64,000 nucleotides of DNA from Planococcus citri (taxonomy: Eukaryota > Arthropoda > Insecta > Hemiptera > Pseudococcidae), in assembly GCF_950023065.1 (NCBI RefSeq), contig NC_088679.1, forward strand, positions 28,582,001 through 28,646,000, given 5' to 3'. The notes under the pieces are model-generated. The model did not search any database and was not told the DNA's origin. It was given only the letters and a program-made list of their open reading frames with translations. The translations under genes and the position numbers were made by a program. This document shows, piece after piece, positions 12,455-23,020 of the stretch; position 1 is the stretch's first letter; every line of letters starts with the position of its first letter.

Positions 12455-13575
12455 TTAAAAATGAGTATCATCTTCTGTTTCATCTTTAACATTTTCCAGA
12501 ACACTGGCAATCATGTGCTTAGGAATCTCCGAACCTCTCACACGAACGGTATAACAAGCAAATTCTACTTTATTCAAGCATTGTTTAACAGTTATCATTT
12601 TTCTGTTATATTCACGACTAACGAATCCAACACTCAGCATTCCAACGTACAAGTGACTTAGAAACTGACAAATATCAAAAGCTGCTTCTACACATCCGCT
12701 GGAGATTTTATTAATACAATAACGCATCAATTCTCCGCTTAAATCGTTCAAGCCCAACACGTAATCGACCATCGTGATGATTTTACGGTTATAAGTATCA
12801 GTTTTACTGCACTCTTGATCGCTAATTTCCATCTTCGCGTCACCAGTCAGATTTTCTTCATCTGTTATCATTTTTTCCAAACACTGACTTTCGGAGTCTT
12901 TGGAACTATCTTGTTTCGTGTTTTGGCCGGACTCAGAAGAATCGACATTGAAATGGCGAACTATAAACTCGACGACTTCTTTAAAAGTTACAAGTTGTCC
13001 GCGCTTCAGGTAGTGGTAGAAGGAAAATGCTTCAACGAATTCTTGAACACCTAGAGAAATAATTTTACATGAAAGTATGAACTCTGAACGTCTGGTGCTT
13101 CAAGTACCAATATTTTGCATAATATACAAACCAAAAGTGTATGCTCTGAGGTACTGATATATATCGAGATTGTTCAGTTCTTTTATAATGTCAGAGAAAT
13201 TATTCTTGACCAAATTGATGAATCTCAGTTCTGCTTCCTGCAGTATCTTCTCACCATCGGTACTCTGTCTGTAAATAAGAAACACGTTCGTGTTAATTGA
13301 CTGACACTGAAATAGACAGAGAAAGAACTGAATAAATTTACTGACTCTTGAAACGTATGCAGAAAAAAAATCAGTCTTTTGCTTTCAATCGTAATATCTC
13401 TGCTGATTTTAAAAACTCTTTCGTATCTGTCGTGTTTTCCATCCAATTCCTGAGAGTACTGTTGAAACCATCGAATAACTTGAGAATTAGAAGCATTATA
13501 CTCCGAAGTCGGAACAGAACTTTTAGAGTCTTGTTTAGGAGCGTTTTTAGTAAATTTTTTCCTGTTTCTATTCAT
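12455..13575 (-). CDS. Tsnax: Translin-associated protein X (Trax)
   Basis: Trax partners translin to form the C3PO endoribonuclease complex, which acts on nucleic acids and helps RISC loading by removing the passenger strand. Three exons: 13575-13346, 13268-13132 and 13050-12455, giving 320 residues, slightly above the human length. Family signatures are visible: FQQYSQELDGKHDRYERVFK, SRDITIESKR, then VQEFVEAFSFYHYL, VDYVLGLNDLSGELMRYCIN, and near the end VEFACYTVRVRGSEIPKHM. The first intron can be placed two ways without changing frame (donor GTCAGT with exon 2 at 13268, or donor GTAAAT with exon 2 at 13264). The chosen start (MNRNRKK) is the second in-frame ATG; an upstream ATG at 13626 would add 17 residues with no family support. 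A serine- and aspartate-rich insert (SSESGQNTKQDSSKDSES) sits mid-protein. Confidence 0.9.
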
Positions 13576-14056
13576 TCTTAAAGAAATAATAATATTCTGA
13601 ACAGAATTAAAATGAAAAATACGCAAAAAATTACAATATCATTTTTTATTCTTGTTGTTTTGTTTACAAAAATATTGGATGACGGTTCTTTCTTTCGCAA
13701 TAATGCTGCACGATCACTGAATGATTCGCTCATAAGTATGAATCGTTCACTTCTTGCATGTTATTTGTAACATTCTGAACGAGAATCGTAGTACATTGAA
13801 AAATTGATTTTGCACTTGAATTTCATCACATGCAATATCAAAATTTCAAAATCGTTCGTTATTTTTCTTTCTTATCATTTTCGAAGTCGGAATGTCGCTA
13901 GAACTCGACGCGAAATTTTTCATTTGTATCGGTCAATTGGAGAATTCATTTGCAGTTTGAAAGGTAATATTCCATTCATTTTTATTTATTCAAACTCGTT
14001 CAATTCTAATTACCAATGATTTCAGCATAAAATAATCTTCTTACGCAGTCGCGGTC
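13576..14056. promoter_or_regulatory. Shared divergent promoter region, TSNAX / SRSF7-like
   Basis: Only 481 bases separate the two opposed start codons, so the region probably works as a bidirectional promoter. A likely 5' UTR intron of the SRSF7-like gene runs from 13964 (GTAATA) to 14025 (TTTCAG). Confidence 0.5.
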
Positions 14057-15688
14057 ATGTCGAGATACAGCTCTGGACGATCTTCAGGAGACCGCGATCG
14101 TTTGAATAGCAATGAAGAAGCTAAAATATACGTTGGAGATTTAAGTATGAATAATTGTCACATTTCATTGATGTTAACTGTCATATGTTAATTGTAAATC
14201 GTCCGTAGGTCCTCACGTTACAAAGCAAGATTTGGATGATACTTTTTCTTATTACGGTCCTATACGTAGCGCGTGGATAGCAAGAAATCCTCCAGGATTC
14301 GCTTTTATTGAGTTTGAGGATGCTAGGGATGCTGAAGATGCGGTTAAAGATACGGAAGGAAGGTAACTATCTTTTAATTATACCCTAATTTTCTCTATTG
14401 AAGGTATGACTTTCAAAACGCCGCCATGTTGATTGTTACATTTCAGAAGACAATATTGTAGAAGGAAAGTATGCGGTCAAAGCGTAAGAATAGAATTGTC
14501 AAACAAAACTTATAGGGGAGGCAGGGGATCATCTTCCAGTAATCGTTGCTATACATGCGATGAGAGAGGTCATCTTTCAAGGGATTGTCGTAGAAAACGA
14601 CCTTATCGCAGGTATGTTGTTACAAATACACGTGACATTAATCTTTTAGAAGTACATATTTTGATTTTGAGTTTTTTTTTACGTGCATAATTAGACCAAA
14701 TCCCAGATACCGATCTCGTTCACGCACAAGACGCAGCCCTAGTCCGTACTACCGACGCGAGGGAAGAAAGTATGATCGAAGCCGAAGCAAAAGCAGTGAT
14801 TCCAGCAGCTCTAGATATAGAAAGAAGTCAAATCGCCAAGCCTCATCGAATTCACCTGCTCAACGACGATCCTATTCTAGAGATGAGAAGCGATCTAATC
14901 ACAGAAGTGCTTCTAAATCCCCCAATCCCCATCGATCGAATTCTAGAGATAGAAAAAAGTCAACTCGTGACAGAATGTCTGAATCTCCAGTTCGACAGCG
15001 GTCTGGTTCCAGAGATGCAAGAAACTCAAAGCGTAGAAGTCCATCTAATTCGCCAGTTCATCAACGACCAAATTCTAGAGATGAAAGAAACCCGAGTCGT
15101 AGAACCCCGTCTAATTCTCCTGGTCAGCAACCATCGAATACTGAAAATGGAAAAAAATCAAGTCGTAGAAGTAGGTCCAACTCCGTTAATCAACAACAAT
15201 CGAATTCCGACTACAAGAGGAAATCAAATCGCAGAAACTCGTCTCATTCTCGTTCTCCTCTAAAAAGACGATCACGTTCTGGAGATAGAAAAAGATCGAC
15301 TCGCAAAAGCCCATCGCATTCTCCAGTTCAGCGATCGACTCGTAAAAGTCCATCGCATTCTCCAGTTCAGCGATCGACTCGTAAAAGTCCATCTCATTCT
15401 CCAGTTCGGCAGCTATCGCGATCTGATGATAGAAAGAAATCTACTCGTAGAGCTTCGTCTAACTCGCCGTCACCTGTGCAACGACGATCACGTTCCAGAG
15501 ATGGAAAGAAATCGAACCGCAGAAGTCCTTCTCGTTCTCCTGTTCAACAACGATCACGTTCTGGAGATAGAAAGAAATCAAACCGTAGAAGTCCTTCTCA
15601 ATCTCCTGTTCATCGACGATCGTTGTCTGGTAGCCCTCGCAGAAACGCAAGAAATTCGAAGTCCAATTCTTCTCGCGAAAGTAGATAG
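14057..15688 (+). CDS. SR splicing factor, SRSF7/9G8 type, with an extended RS domain
   Basis: An RNA-binding splicing factor that recognises exonic enhancers and recruits the spliceosome; nuclear, shuttling in related proteins. Four exons: 14057-14144, 14209-14362, 14447-14611 and 14695-15688, giving 466 residues. Order of domains: an RRM at about residues 23-100 (RNP2 KIYVGDL; RNP1-like FAFIEF), a CCHC zinc knuckle with C115, C118, H123 and C128 (CX2CX4HX4C), then a very long arginine/serine domain of about 330 residues. RRM plus zinc knuckle separates SRSF7 from other small SR proteins. Human SRSF7 is about 238 residues, so the RS tail is unusually long and repetitive, including three near-identical 13-residue units ending SPVQ/R at 15297-15415. 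Activity would be controlled by serine phosphorylation (SRPK/CLK), as known for the family. Confidence 0.9.
15297..15415 (+). repeat. Tandem 39-bp repeat in the RS domain
   Basis: Three head-to-tail copies of a 39-bp unit encode (S)TRKSPSHSPVQR. They are almost identical at the DNA level, which indicates recent slippage or unequal exchange within the SR protein gene. Confidence 0.85.
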
Positions 15689-16465
15689 ATTACCTATAGT
15701 TTACCTACTCGACCACCTGTTAGTTTGTAAATTTCAAATTGATCGTTTTGAGTTCTTTGGTGCCGTATCATTCCAATTTACAGTATTATTTATGGGCTAT
15801 TACGAGTTGATTTTTACGACCTGGATTTTCATACTGTATATATTTTTTAATGATCTCAAACGACGTACTGTAAATCTGTTTTTTTGTCACTGTGTATCAA
15901 AATTATTCTCTTTTTCAATTATTAATTAGAAAAACCTTTGAAATTCACTATCTAAGGATTAATTTAAGTTACCCTTGTTTGGATTTTCCTTTCGATATTT
16001 TTATTTACTCGATTACGTTTATGTTTGAACATGAGTGTTTATTCAGTCTTTTTTAATACGTAAATTTTTGTCAACTTTCGCGAAATATATAAGTTTTCTA
16101 TCGAATACAATAATTTTATGTTGATAAAAAACACACATATCAGAGCTCATTCTCAATTCAACAAATGGAATAAGAATATGGTAGTGAGATTACCTTTTGA
16201 AACGTACATATAAAGTGGGTACTAACGAGCTAGAATTTCAATTTCATAATTAATCATTCTTAAACGTCACCAGAAACGCAATAATTCAAGGGTAGTTTTA
16301 TCATTGAACCTTTACAGAAAAATATCGAATTCCTTGGTTACGTTCAAGCCAGTGGTTTGCTGCGTACCACCTTGTACCATGCAAAGATTCAATAAAATTT
16401 GATTGTATATTACAATAAATGGGATCGTTAAATACAACCCAATATATATAAATTGCTTTCTTATT
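15689..16465 (+). other. 3' UTR and spacer after the SRSF7-like gene
   Basis: AT-rich sequence. An AATAAA near 16390 lies only about 75 bases before the next start codon and could serve the SR protein gene or lie in the 5' UTR of the dynein light chain. No other gene is seen. Confidence 0.4.
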
Positions 16466-17003
16466 ATGTCAGATAAATTATTACAGTTATTTCACAAACA
16501 TGATCGGTATAAATTTCCAAAGCCAAATATGGCTCGAAACCTTTCGGATATATTCCCAGTTGAGCCTGACAAGCTCTTCAACGCAGACCGAGTTGAGAAC
16601 GTGGTGAATGAAATTTTGGATACTCATTTTGAAGAGCCCTACGTGTATAAAGCAGACGAATGCCCAAAGCTGTGCATCACTTTATCTGAGGAAGTAAGAA
16701 GAATTGTTAAAGACCTCGATTTTAAACGGTAAGGATTCTTTACAAGCAATCTATGACCATTTTTTTTTTTTTTGCTTTAAGTCATCTTTATACGTATTTG
16801 TAGACTTGAGACTTATGTGATGGAATTTTTTTCGCAGGTATAAACTAATTTGTTTAGTTCAAATTTTTGAAAGGAAAAATCAAAGCATTAATTCTGTGGC
16901 AAGATTTTTGTGTGATTCCGAGCGCGATCGATGTGTTGTAGTGAAGAAAGAATATAAAACTGCTTTCATCATTGCTTCTGTTTATGCATTTTATTACCCA
17001 TGA
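16466..17003 (+). CDS. Dynein light chain Tctex-type (DYNLT2B/TCTEX1D2-like)
   Basis: Tctex-type light chains bind dynein intermediate chains and adapt cargo; the DYNLT2B branch belongs to the dynein-2 motor of retrograde intraflagellar transport. Two exons, 16466-16728 and 16838-17003, give 142 residues, normal for the family. The N-terminal third is variable. The conserved domain starts near FNADRVENVVNEIL, runs through LSEEVRRIVKDLDFKRYKLI, and ends with the paired strands VVVKKEYKTAFIIASVYAFY. The terminal VYAFYYP resembles the FYY ending of TCTEX1D2, which supports this branch over DYNLT1/3. I chose the internal ATG at 16466 because the upstream in-frame extension is low-complexity. In an insect a dynein-2 light chain would act in ciliated sensory neurons; that is inference. 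Confidence 0.82.
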
Positions 17004-17723
17004 CATTTTTTGTAATGTGTATCTTGTATTTTTTAAATAATTTTATTCAGTAAATTATTTGTAAGAAATTATTTTTCTGATCTTTTGAATAACGAATAAG
17101 TATTTGAAAGGGAAATAATGCATCAATGAGCAAAGGTCGTTGGTGGGTCGATCATGATGTTCATCAAAAGTCTATAGGTCAGCAGCCAGTTTTGTGAAGA
17201 TCGATGGAAATATGTAGATTCTGAATACTGATGTTAGCGTCGTTAGTGATATTAAGAATATAATTCCAGTTGTTAAATTTCTTCGAAATTACTGTTACTG
17301 AATAGTGGAATATTTATTTTAAATAATGAATCCAATTCCATTTTTCATTATTCAAGTTCGAACTTCAAACTTCAAAGAAGCTAGGTAGATACCCAATAAA
17401 ATTCTATTAAACATCATTGAAAGAGTTCTTTTTTCATTTAGATATCGGTATGCTACGATGATCAGTCATTTCAATTTTCAAATTTTTGAATTTCTAGCGA
17501 TTTGGACAGGATTTTTAAACTGAGAACTTGTCGACATTTTGTTTTCATTTTCGACGCAAGTACTATTATGTTTTTAAAAGTGGCAACATTGATGCATTGA
17601 TAACAAAATTGAAAAATGAATTTTTGATAATTTGGATACCCAGTTTAGTTTAAAAAACTTCTATTTTCAGCGATCTAAGTTGTACAATATTACAAAATTT
17701 TTGAACTGAAATATTGCCTCAAG
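17004..17723 (+). other. Spacer between the dynein light chain and NDUFV3
   Basis: AT-rich, no open frame of note. It should hold the 3' UTR of the dynein light chain and the promoter and 5' UTR of NDUFV3. Confidence 0.4.
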
Positions 17724-18203
17724 ATGTCGATGATTAAACAACTGACTCGTATTCCGAGATGTGAGGTAAATATCTAATTTAATGCATGTGTTTCGTCTGA
17801 CTAAATGTCTTTGAACTTCCTAACAATGACAAGTTTGATTTGAAATTTCGATGTTTATTCGCAGCTAACAACCAAGTCGTATCGTTTCTTCAGCTCTGAA
17901 GCAGGTTCTTCATCACCATCAACGTCAGTGAGTCGTGATGTACCAGGGTTAAGTTCCAAAGTGTTGAAAGTGCCTTCTGCAGGTACGTTCATACTATGCT
18001 GTATAATCAACCTTAGTTTCCAAAAATATGGCTCTGTATCTAATAAACGTTATCGTCATGTTACAGAAGTAGGCCCTGGAGCTTCAAAAAGTGCGAAATA
18101 TAAAAATCCAGAATATTTTTCATACCACGAAACATCGTACTTCGATGCAGAATTGGAAATGTTGAAATTCAGACTACCACAACCATCAAATAAATCGAAA
18201 TAA
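17724..18203 (+). CDS. NDUFV3: NADH dehydrogenase (ubiquinone) flavoprotein 3, mitochondrial
   Basis: NDUFV3 is a small accessory subunit of the N-module of respiratory complex I, on the matrix arm next to NDUFV1 and NDUFV2. Three exons, 17724-17765, 17865-17982 and 18067-18203, give 98 residues. The N-terminus is basic and lacks acids for about the first 12 residues (MSMIKQLTRIPRC), then RFFSSEA, which fits a mitochondrial presequence. The C-terminal block (KYKNPEYFSYHETSYFDAEL followed by EMLKFRLPQPS) is the conserved NDUFV3 signature. The middle is serine-rich and variable, as is known for this subunit. Its stop is only 72 bases from the stop of the opposed OR1 gene, so the 3' UTRs probably overlap. 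Confidence 0.85.
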
Positions 18204-20212
18204 CCGTAGTGATTGTTTTATTTTACTGTAAGTGTCATGTAATATAGTTAATATATCGTGTTGAATTTATACCGTTTATTTCACAGACGCTCGTAACACA
18301 TTTAAAAAACTATACGATGCACGGATTAGTTTTGAGAATATTTCAAGCGAAGTTCTGAATGTATTGAAGCCAGCTAAAGTGTATGGGATTTGAGTTTGTT
18401 GAATAAACATCATCGTGATTCTTTTTACCTCTTTATCGTTCGTTTCAAAAATTAAACCGTAGAGGGTTTCGGTGAGGACATCATTCTGCAAAATAAACAA
18501 CAATTAACGAGTACTATTGTCATCTACAGCCCAAGTACCTAATGTACATGTACTGTACATATCAATACCTTAAACCAAAGGTATGCCAAGTTCTCTGTTT
18601 TGAAAAAAAAAACGAGTAATCCTAATTTATATTCCAGAATCGGGAGCATGAACATACGACGAACATTTCGTTCCATTTGAACAAAACACAGAAACACCAA
18701 AGATTTCTCTCATATTGGTAGAAATAATATACTATCAACATTCAACAATATCAAAGTTTATGGGTATTGGGTATGAAAATTTCAAAATAGAATTTCTACC
18801 CACTCCACTGCAATTCAAAAAATGGATACAGCATACCTATGCTTCAAGGTTCATAATTATGTATACTTGTCGTTGAAGAAGCTTACCATTTCGTAAAATT
18901 TCTCGCCTACATTACAGTGAAAACAAAGCTGGGCTAGTATCACAGCCGTAAAGAAAAAAAACTTCATTGAAATTGCAAACGTTTGTTCCTCCTGTGTTTT
19001 TGAAAGTGTGTTACAGATCACTTGCGAATTAAAAATACCTACATTCAGCTATTTTGATATTGATTGATGCATCATTTATCACCTACCTTCAGCACTATAA
19101 ATGATAGTACGCTAACTTGAGCGGTTACGTAAGCTATTTCAGCACTGAATATAACGTCGAACCAATTTTTAAATTGAATGAAATTGCTGAAGAATAATTA
19201 GATACAGAATAAGTATTTTTATAACAAATTGGAAATATTTTGATATTTAAGTAATTAATACATATGCAACCTATTTTAGTTTACCTTCTCATTTCTTGGT
19301 GAAGCTGAATGCATTCTTTTAAATGCTGTACGTAATTCTGATCACATTTTGATGTTTTTTCAAATTCGGAGTACCTTGGATTTTGTATCAAGTGAGCTAA
19401 TTCTTCAGTGTAAGATTGAAAAATTATTAGCATTATTGTGGTGAAAGTCATGTTTCCTGTAATAATTCATAGATACATTGTTTGTACTCTTTGAATGATG
19501 AAATAATTTTAAAAGCATTAATATTCGTTCTATTTTTATGTATGTAGATTATAGGTAGGTAGGTAGGTAGGTACCCCAATATGCCAAAAATAAATGAGTC
19601 GCTGAAGTGATCTGAAGAGTATAAGTTAGACCGTACGAAAGAGGCGAGTCGTAATTCCAGGGATATCTTGAAGCATAAATTAGCGTTGTTCCATCCACGC
19701 TTTCATATTTTTTGGTGATGATTGCGGATAATATGGTTGATAATATTGTGTTGAAAGCAAATCTATATATTAAAATTATGACCGGATTCTTGTGACAGCG
19801 AGATCTCAGGAACGGCTGAACCGATTTTGATCGACGAAGTCTCAAAAAAAAGCTTTTGACCCGTAGATGTGCAGGTTTTAATCAAAAGTTCAAAAAGTTG
19901 CGCCGTAAAGCTCAAAAAAGCTCAATAATTGATTTTTGTCCATACATAGCGCATTCGACGTATACACAGTAGTACGTATATTATACCTTGAAAGAGCATC
20001 TAAAAAAGTCAAATGTTGAAGAAAAAAGTTCACAAAAAAGTTGTGCCTTAAAGCTCAAAAAAGCTCAATAATTGATTTTTGTCTATACGTAGCCAACTTG
20101 AGGTATACAGAGAAGTATGTATATTATACCTTGAAAGAGCATCAAAAGAAGTCAAATGTCGAAGAAAAAAGTTCATAAAAAAGTTGCGCCATAAAGCTCA
20201 AAAAAGCTCAAA

Positions 20213-20310
20213 TGTCAAATTTTCCTTATATTATATTGTGTAATATGTCTATTGATATGTTTTCGAGGTCGTAGAGTTCGAATCTAGAGTCAGTTTTTTG
20301 GTGGGGTTGT
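20213..20310 (+). repeat. Helitron internal repeat, copy A1
   Basis: About 98 bp running from a GTCAAAT start through TTCGAGGTCGTAGAGTTCG to a GGTTGTGG end. It recurs at 20663-20760 with a few substitutions and a short indel. Each copy contains GAGTTCGAATCT, close to a tRNA B-box core. Confidence 0.75.
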
Positions 20311-20662
20311 GGTATCAAAACTTTAGAAAGTTCTGATTAAAGCTTTGAAAAGCTTCAAAAAGCTCAAAAAGTTCAAGGCAGTATAAATGACTGTGTCGAT
20401 GTATACGCGCAAGTACGTATAGTGTACCTAGAAAGAGCTTGCCAAAAAATGTTTTTTGACCATATTTGTAGAATTTTGGAAAAAGTTCAAAGCTCGAAAA
20501 AGTTCAAAAAACGTTATACATGACATAAACAATTGGAATTTTTCAGTACCCAATAACTATTTTAATGTATGTATGGCCTACCTAGAATGTGCTTGCCAAA
20601 AATACTTTTTAACCATATTTGTAAAGTTTTGAAAAAAGCTTAAAGTTCAAAAAAGCTCAAAT

Positions 20663-20760
20663 GTCAAATGTTTCTTATATTATTGTGTGATATGTCGATT
20701 GATATGTTTTCGAGGTCGTAGAGTTCGAATCTGGAGTTATTTTTTTGGTGAGGTTGTGGG
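20663..20760 (+). repeat. Helitron internal repeat, copy A2
   Basis: Second copy of the block at 20213-20310, in the same orientation and about 450 bp further on. It carries the same B-box-like GAGTTCGAATCT. Confidence 0.75.
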
Positions 20761-21130
20761 GTGAGTCATAGAGGAGCTTAAAGCTTTAAAAAGTTCAAAA
20801 AGCGTCATACTTCATAAGAACAATTAAAATTCTCCAGTGTCCAATGAATATTTTAAGTATGTATAGTCTCCCTAAAAAGAGATCCCCAAAAAATACTTTT
20901 TGACCATATTCGCAAAATTCTGAAGGAAGCTTAAAGCTGAAAAAAGTTCAAAAAGGTTCAGATATGATGTAAAAATTAGAATACTCCAGTGCCCAATGAA
21001 TATTTTAAAGTATGTATAGTCTACCTATATCGAGCTTGCCAAAAAATACTTTTTGACTATATTCGTGAAATTTTAAAGAAAGCTTAAAGCTAAAAATTTT
21101 TTAGAAAGCTTCAGATATGACATAAAAAAT

Positions 21131-21240
21131 TAGTATTCTCCAGTACCGAACCAATTTAGAGTACTCATAGTCTACTTAGAAAAAGCTTGCCATAAAATAC
21201 ATTTTGACACATTCGCAGTTTTGAAGAAAGCTTAAATGAA
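21131..21240 (+). repeat. Helitron internal repeat, copy B1
   Basis: About 105 bp from TATTCTCCAGTACCGAACCA to a GAAAGCTTAAA end. A near-identical copy lies at 21745-21850, so the two arose by a recent internal duplication. Confidence 0.8.
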
Positions 21241-21744
21241 ATCCTAAAGCTTAAAAAACATGAAAAAGCTTCATACAATCAGTATTCTCTACTACTCCAT
21301 AATATTTTAATTTGAAAATAGCTTTTAAACTTTAGTTGTGATGGTTTTTATCAAAAGTTGAAAAGTTTCTGAAGGGAGCTTTAAAAAGTTTTTAAATAGC
21401 TCAAAACAGAAAAACAACGGTGTTGATGTACACATGAAAAAGTGCTGTTTTTAGCACATTGGGTATCAAAATTAATTCTGGAACCATGGTTTCATTTTTT
21501 TGAGTTCTGGAGTGGTTATATCTAGCATCTCACTTTTTCATCAACTTATGCAAGTTTCGGACTATTTGGGGAAATCTCTACTGTTATATATGTAGGAGTT
21601 CAGATTTTTCAACTGAGGGGTTGAATTTTTTTTGTGAGTCCTTGACAAAATTAGAATCACGTTTAAAGGAAATTCCTAATTGCATTTTTGACTCGGAAAT
21701 CTTGGAATATTTCTAAAATTGTGTCAAGTAAGTATTTTATTGAA

Positions 21745-21850
21745 GTATTCTCCAGTACCGAACCAATATTTAGAGTACTCATAGTCTGCTTAGAAAAAGC
21801 TTGCCATAAAATACATTTTGACACATTCGCAGTTTTGAAGAAAGCTTAAA
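21745..21850 (+). repeat. Helitron internal repeat, copy B2
   Basis: Near-identical direct copy of 21131-21240, differing by a couple of bases and a 2-base indel. Confidence 0.8.
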
Positions 21851-23020
21851 AAAGTTCCAGGTCAAAGTTAAGTGAAACTTTGAAATTTTCAGTTATGTGG
21901 TATTAGATCCAATCCGATGTGTTAGTTTCATTTCAACTGTAGGAAAAAAAACAAGTATTTTTGGAATTTTTCAGCAACTTCTGCTAAAAAAGTGATAAGT
22001 AGGTAGCCTAATTCGCAATTTTGCCGAAAACTTGAAATTTTTGCCAACTTTAAATGAAACCATGACTTTTCAGGCAATTGTTATAAGAAAGCTGATACTT
22101 TTTTTCAATTTTTGTAGAAAAGTAGGACATTATTTTAATGAATGATAAAGCGATGACAGAGTGATGCTTTTCAGGATATTTTAGAGAACAATTTACGCTT
22201 TGGGTTATTTTTGATGAAAAAGTAACAATTATTGGAATTTTTGCTTTGAAACAATTTTTTTTCTGTCAATTATTAAAACAGCCATAAACTTTCACAATTT
22301 CCGGCAAAAAGCAACAATAACAATGTTAGCAAAAAGCAAGACTTTTTGGGAATTATAGGCGAAAAAAGATACTTTCAAAATTTTCAAAATGAACAATTCA
22401 CGTCTAGAAGAGGAGCGCAGTATGCGCGAAAAACGGGTTATCTAGTGTTATAATTAATCGGCTGAATCGATGACTCCAAGATATGCATCGATTGTATACT
22501 TCTTCATTGGCCACCTCTAAATGATAATGTACAGTTTTTCTCCGGATCCCTATAATCAAAAGAAATATTCACTTTTAGCAGATTTATGTAGCTATCTCAC
22601 TCCATAAGTTATATTTTTAATGTATGCTCCGCATGGATTTTGAGCAAGTATCTAAGCAAGTTTGCAAGGTAGTGATTTAACGTATAAATACTCGTACCTA
22701 CCATTTTTAATCATAAAGTAGATACCATTCAAGTATTTACTATGAAATTGCGATGCTAAAATAATCGAACTCGAGCCAAAAATACCTGCGATACTTTGAA
22801 AAGCCAAAAACCTTTCGTAAGCACTATTTGCACTTAACAAAAGATCTGTTTCACTGGATAAAACGGACACTAAGCCGGCCAAAGTAAATAAAAGATACCA
22901 ATATTTATGAAAAAAACTTTTTTTTTCGTTGATTTCAAAAACAGTCATGCATTTTAATGAAATTTCAACAATGAACATTAATTTTTCTCGAGATTTTTCA
23001 TAACTAAGATTGCTGATCAT

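Larger units (their letters stand above)
19762..22445 (+). mobile_element. Non-autonomous Helitron-like element
   Basis: The element begins with TC (TCTATATATT) and ends with CTAG. Fourteen bases before CTAG lies a hairpin of stem GCGCA/TGCGC with loop GTA (22415-22427). The flanking host bases are A on the left and T on the right, with no target-site duplication. These four features together define Helitron insertion. No Rep or helicase frame is present, so it is non-autonomous. The body is AT-rich with many AAAAAGCTCAAAAAG-type stretches and internal direct repeats. Comparison with OR2 shows that the host sequence resumes at exactly the expected base on each side. Confidence 0.88.
18276..23020 (-). 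pseudogene. Odorant receptor OR1, exon 2 interrupted by a Helitron
   Basis: A 7-transmembrane insect odorant receptor (7tm_6 family; with Orco these form ligand-gated cation channels in sensory neuron dendrites). Exons: 23020-22702, 22549-22446 continuing at 19761-19575, 19456-19285, 19186-19087, 18991-18887 and 18485-18276. Without the insert the frame is continuous at 398 residues, a typical OR length. The C-terminus carries the family pattern (MMFIQQTQIPYTLAGFNTF, then ASYSFLNVL). All splice sites look intact. The insert at 19762-22445 lies inside exon 2; reading into it adds 13 residues, then a stop, after about 141 residues, before most membrane segments. Unless the insert is spliced out, the allele is null. 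OR2 is a close tandem paralogue with the same exon pattern. Confidence 0.85.

Noticed and set aside
15186..15650. Minus-strand open frames across the RS domain
   Set aside because: They mirror the arginine/serine codon repeats of the SR protein.
19551..19573. GGTAGGTA run as a regulatory array
   Set aside because: The same TAGGTAGGTACC-type motif is scattered all over the window in introns and spacers; it looks like a genome-wide simple repeat.
19762..22445. The Helitron might serve as an intron of OR1
   Set aside because: Its ends are TC and CTAG, not GT-AG on the coding strand, and reading into it stops after 13 codons. Cryptic splice sites inside cannot be excluded, but nothing in the sequence supports them.
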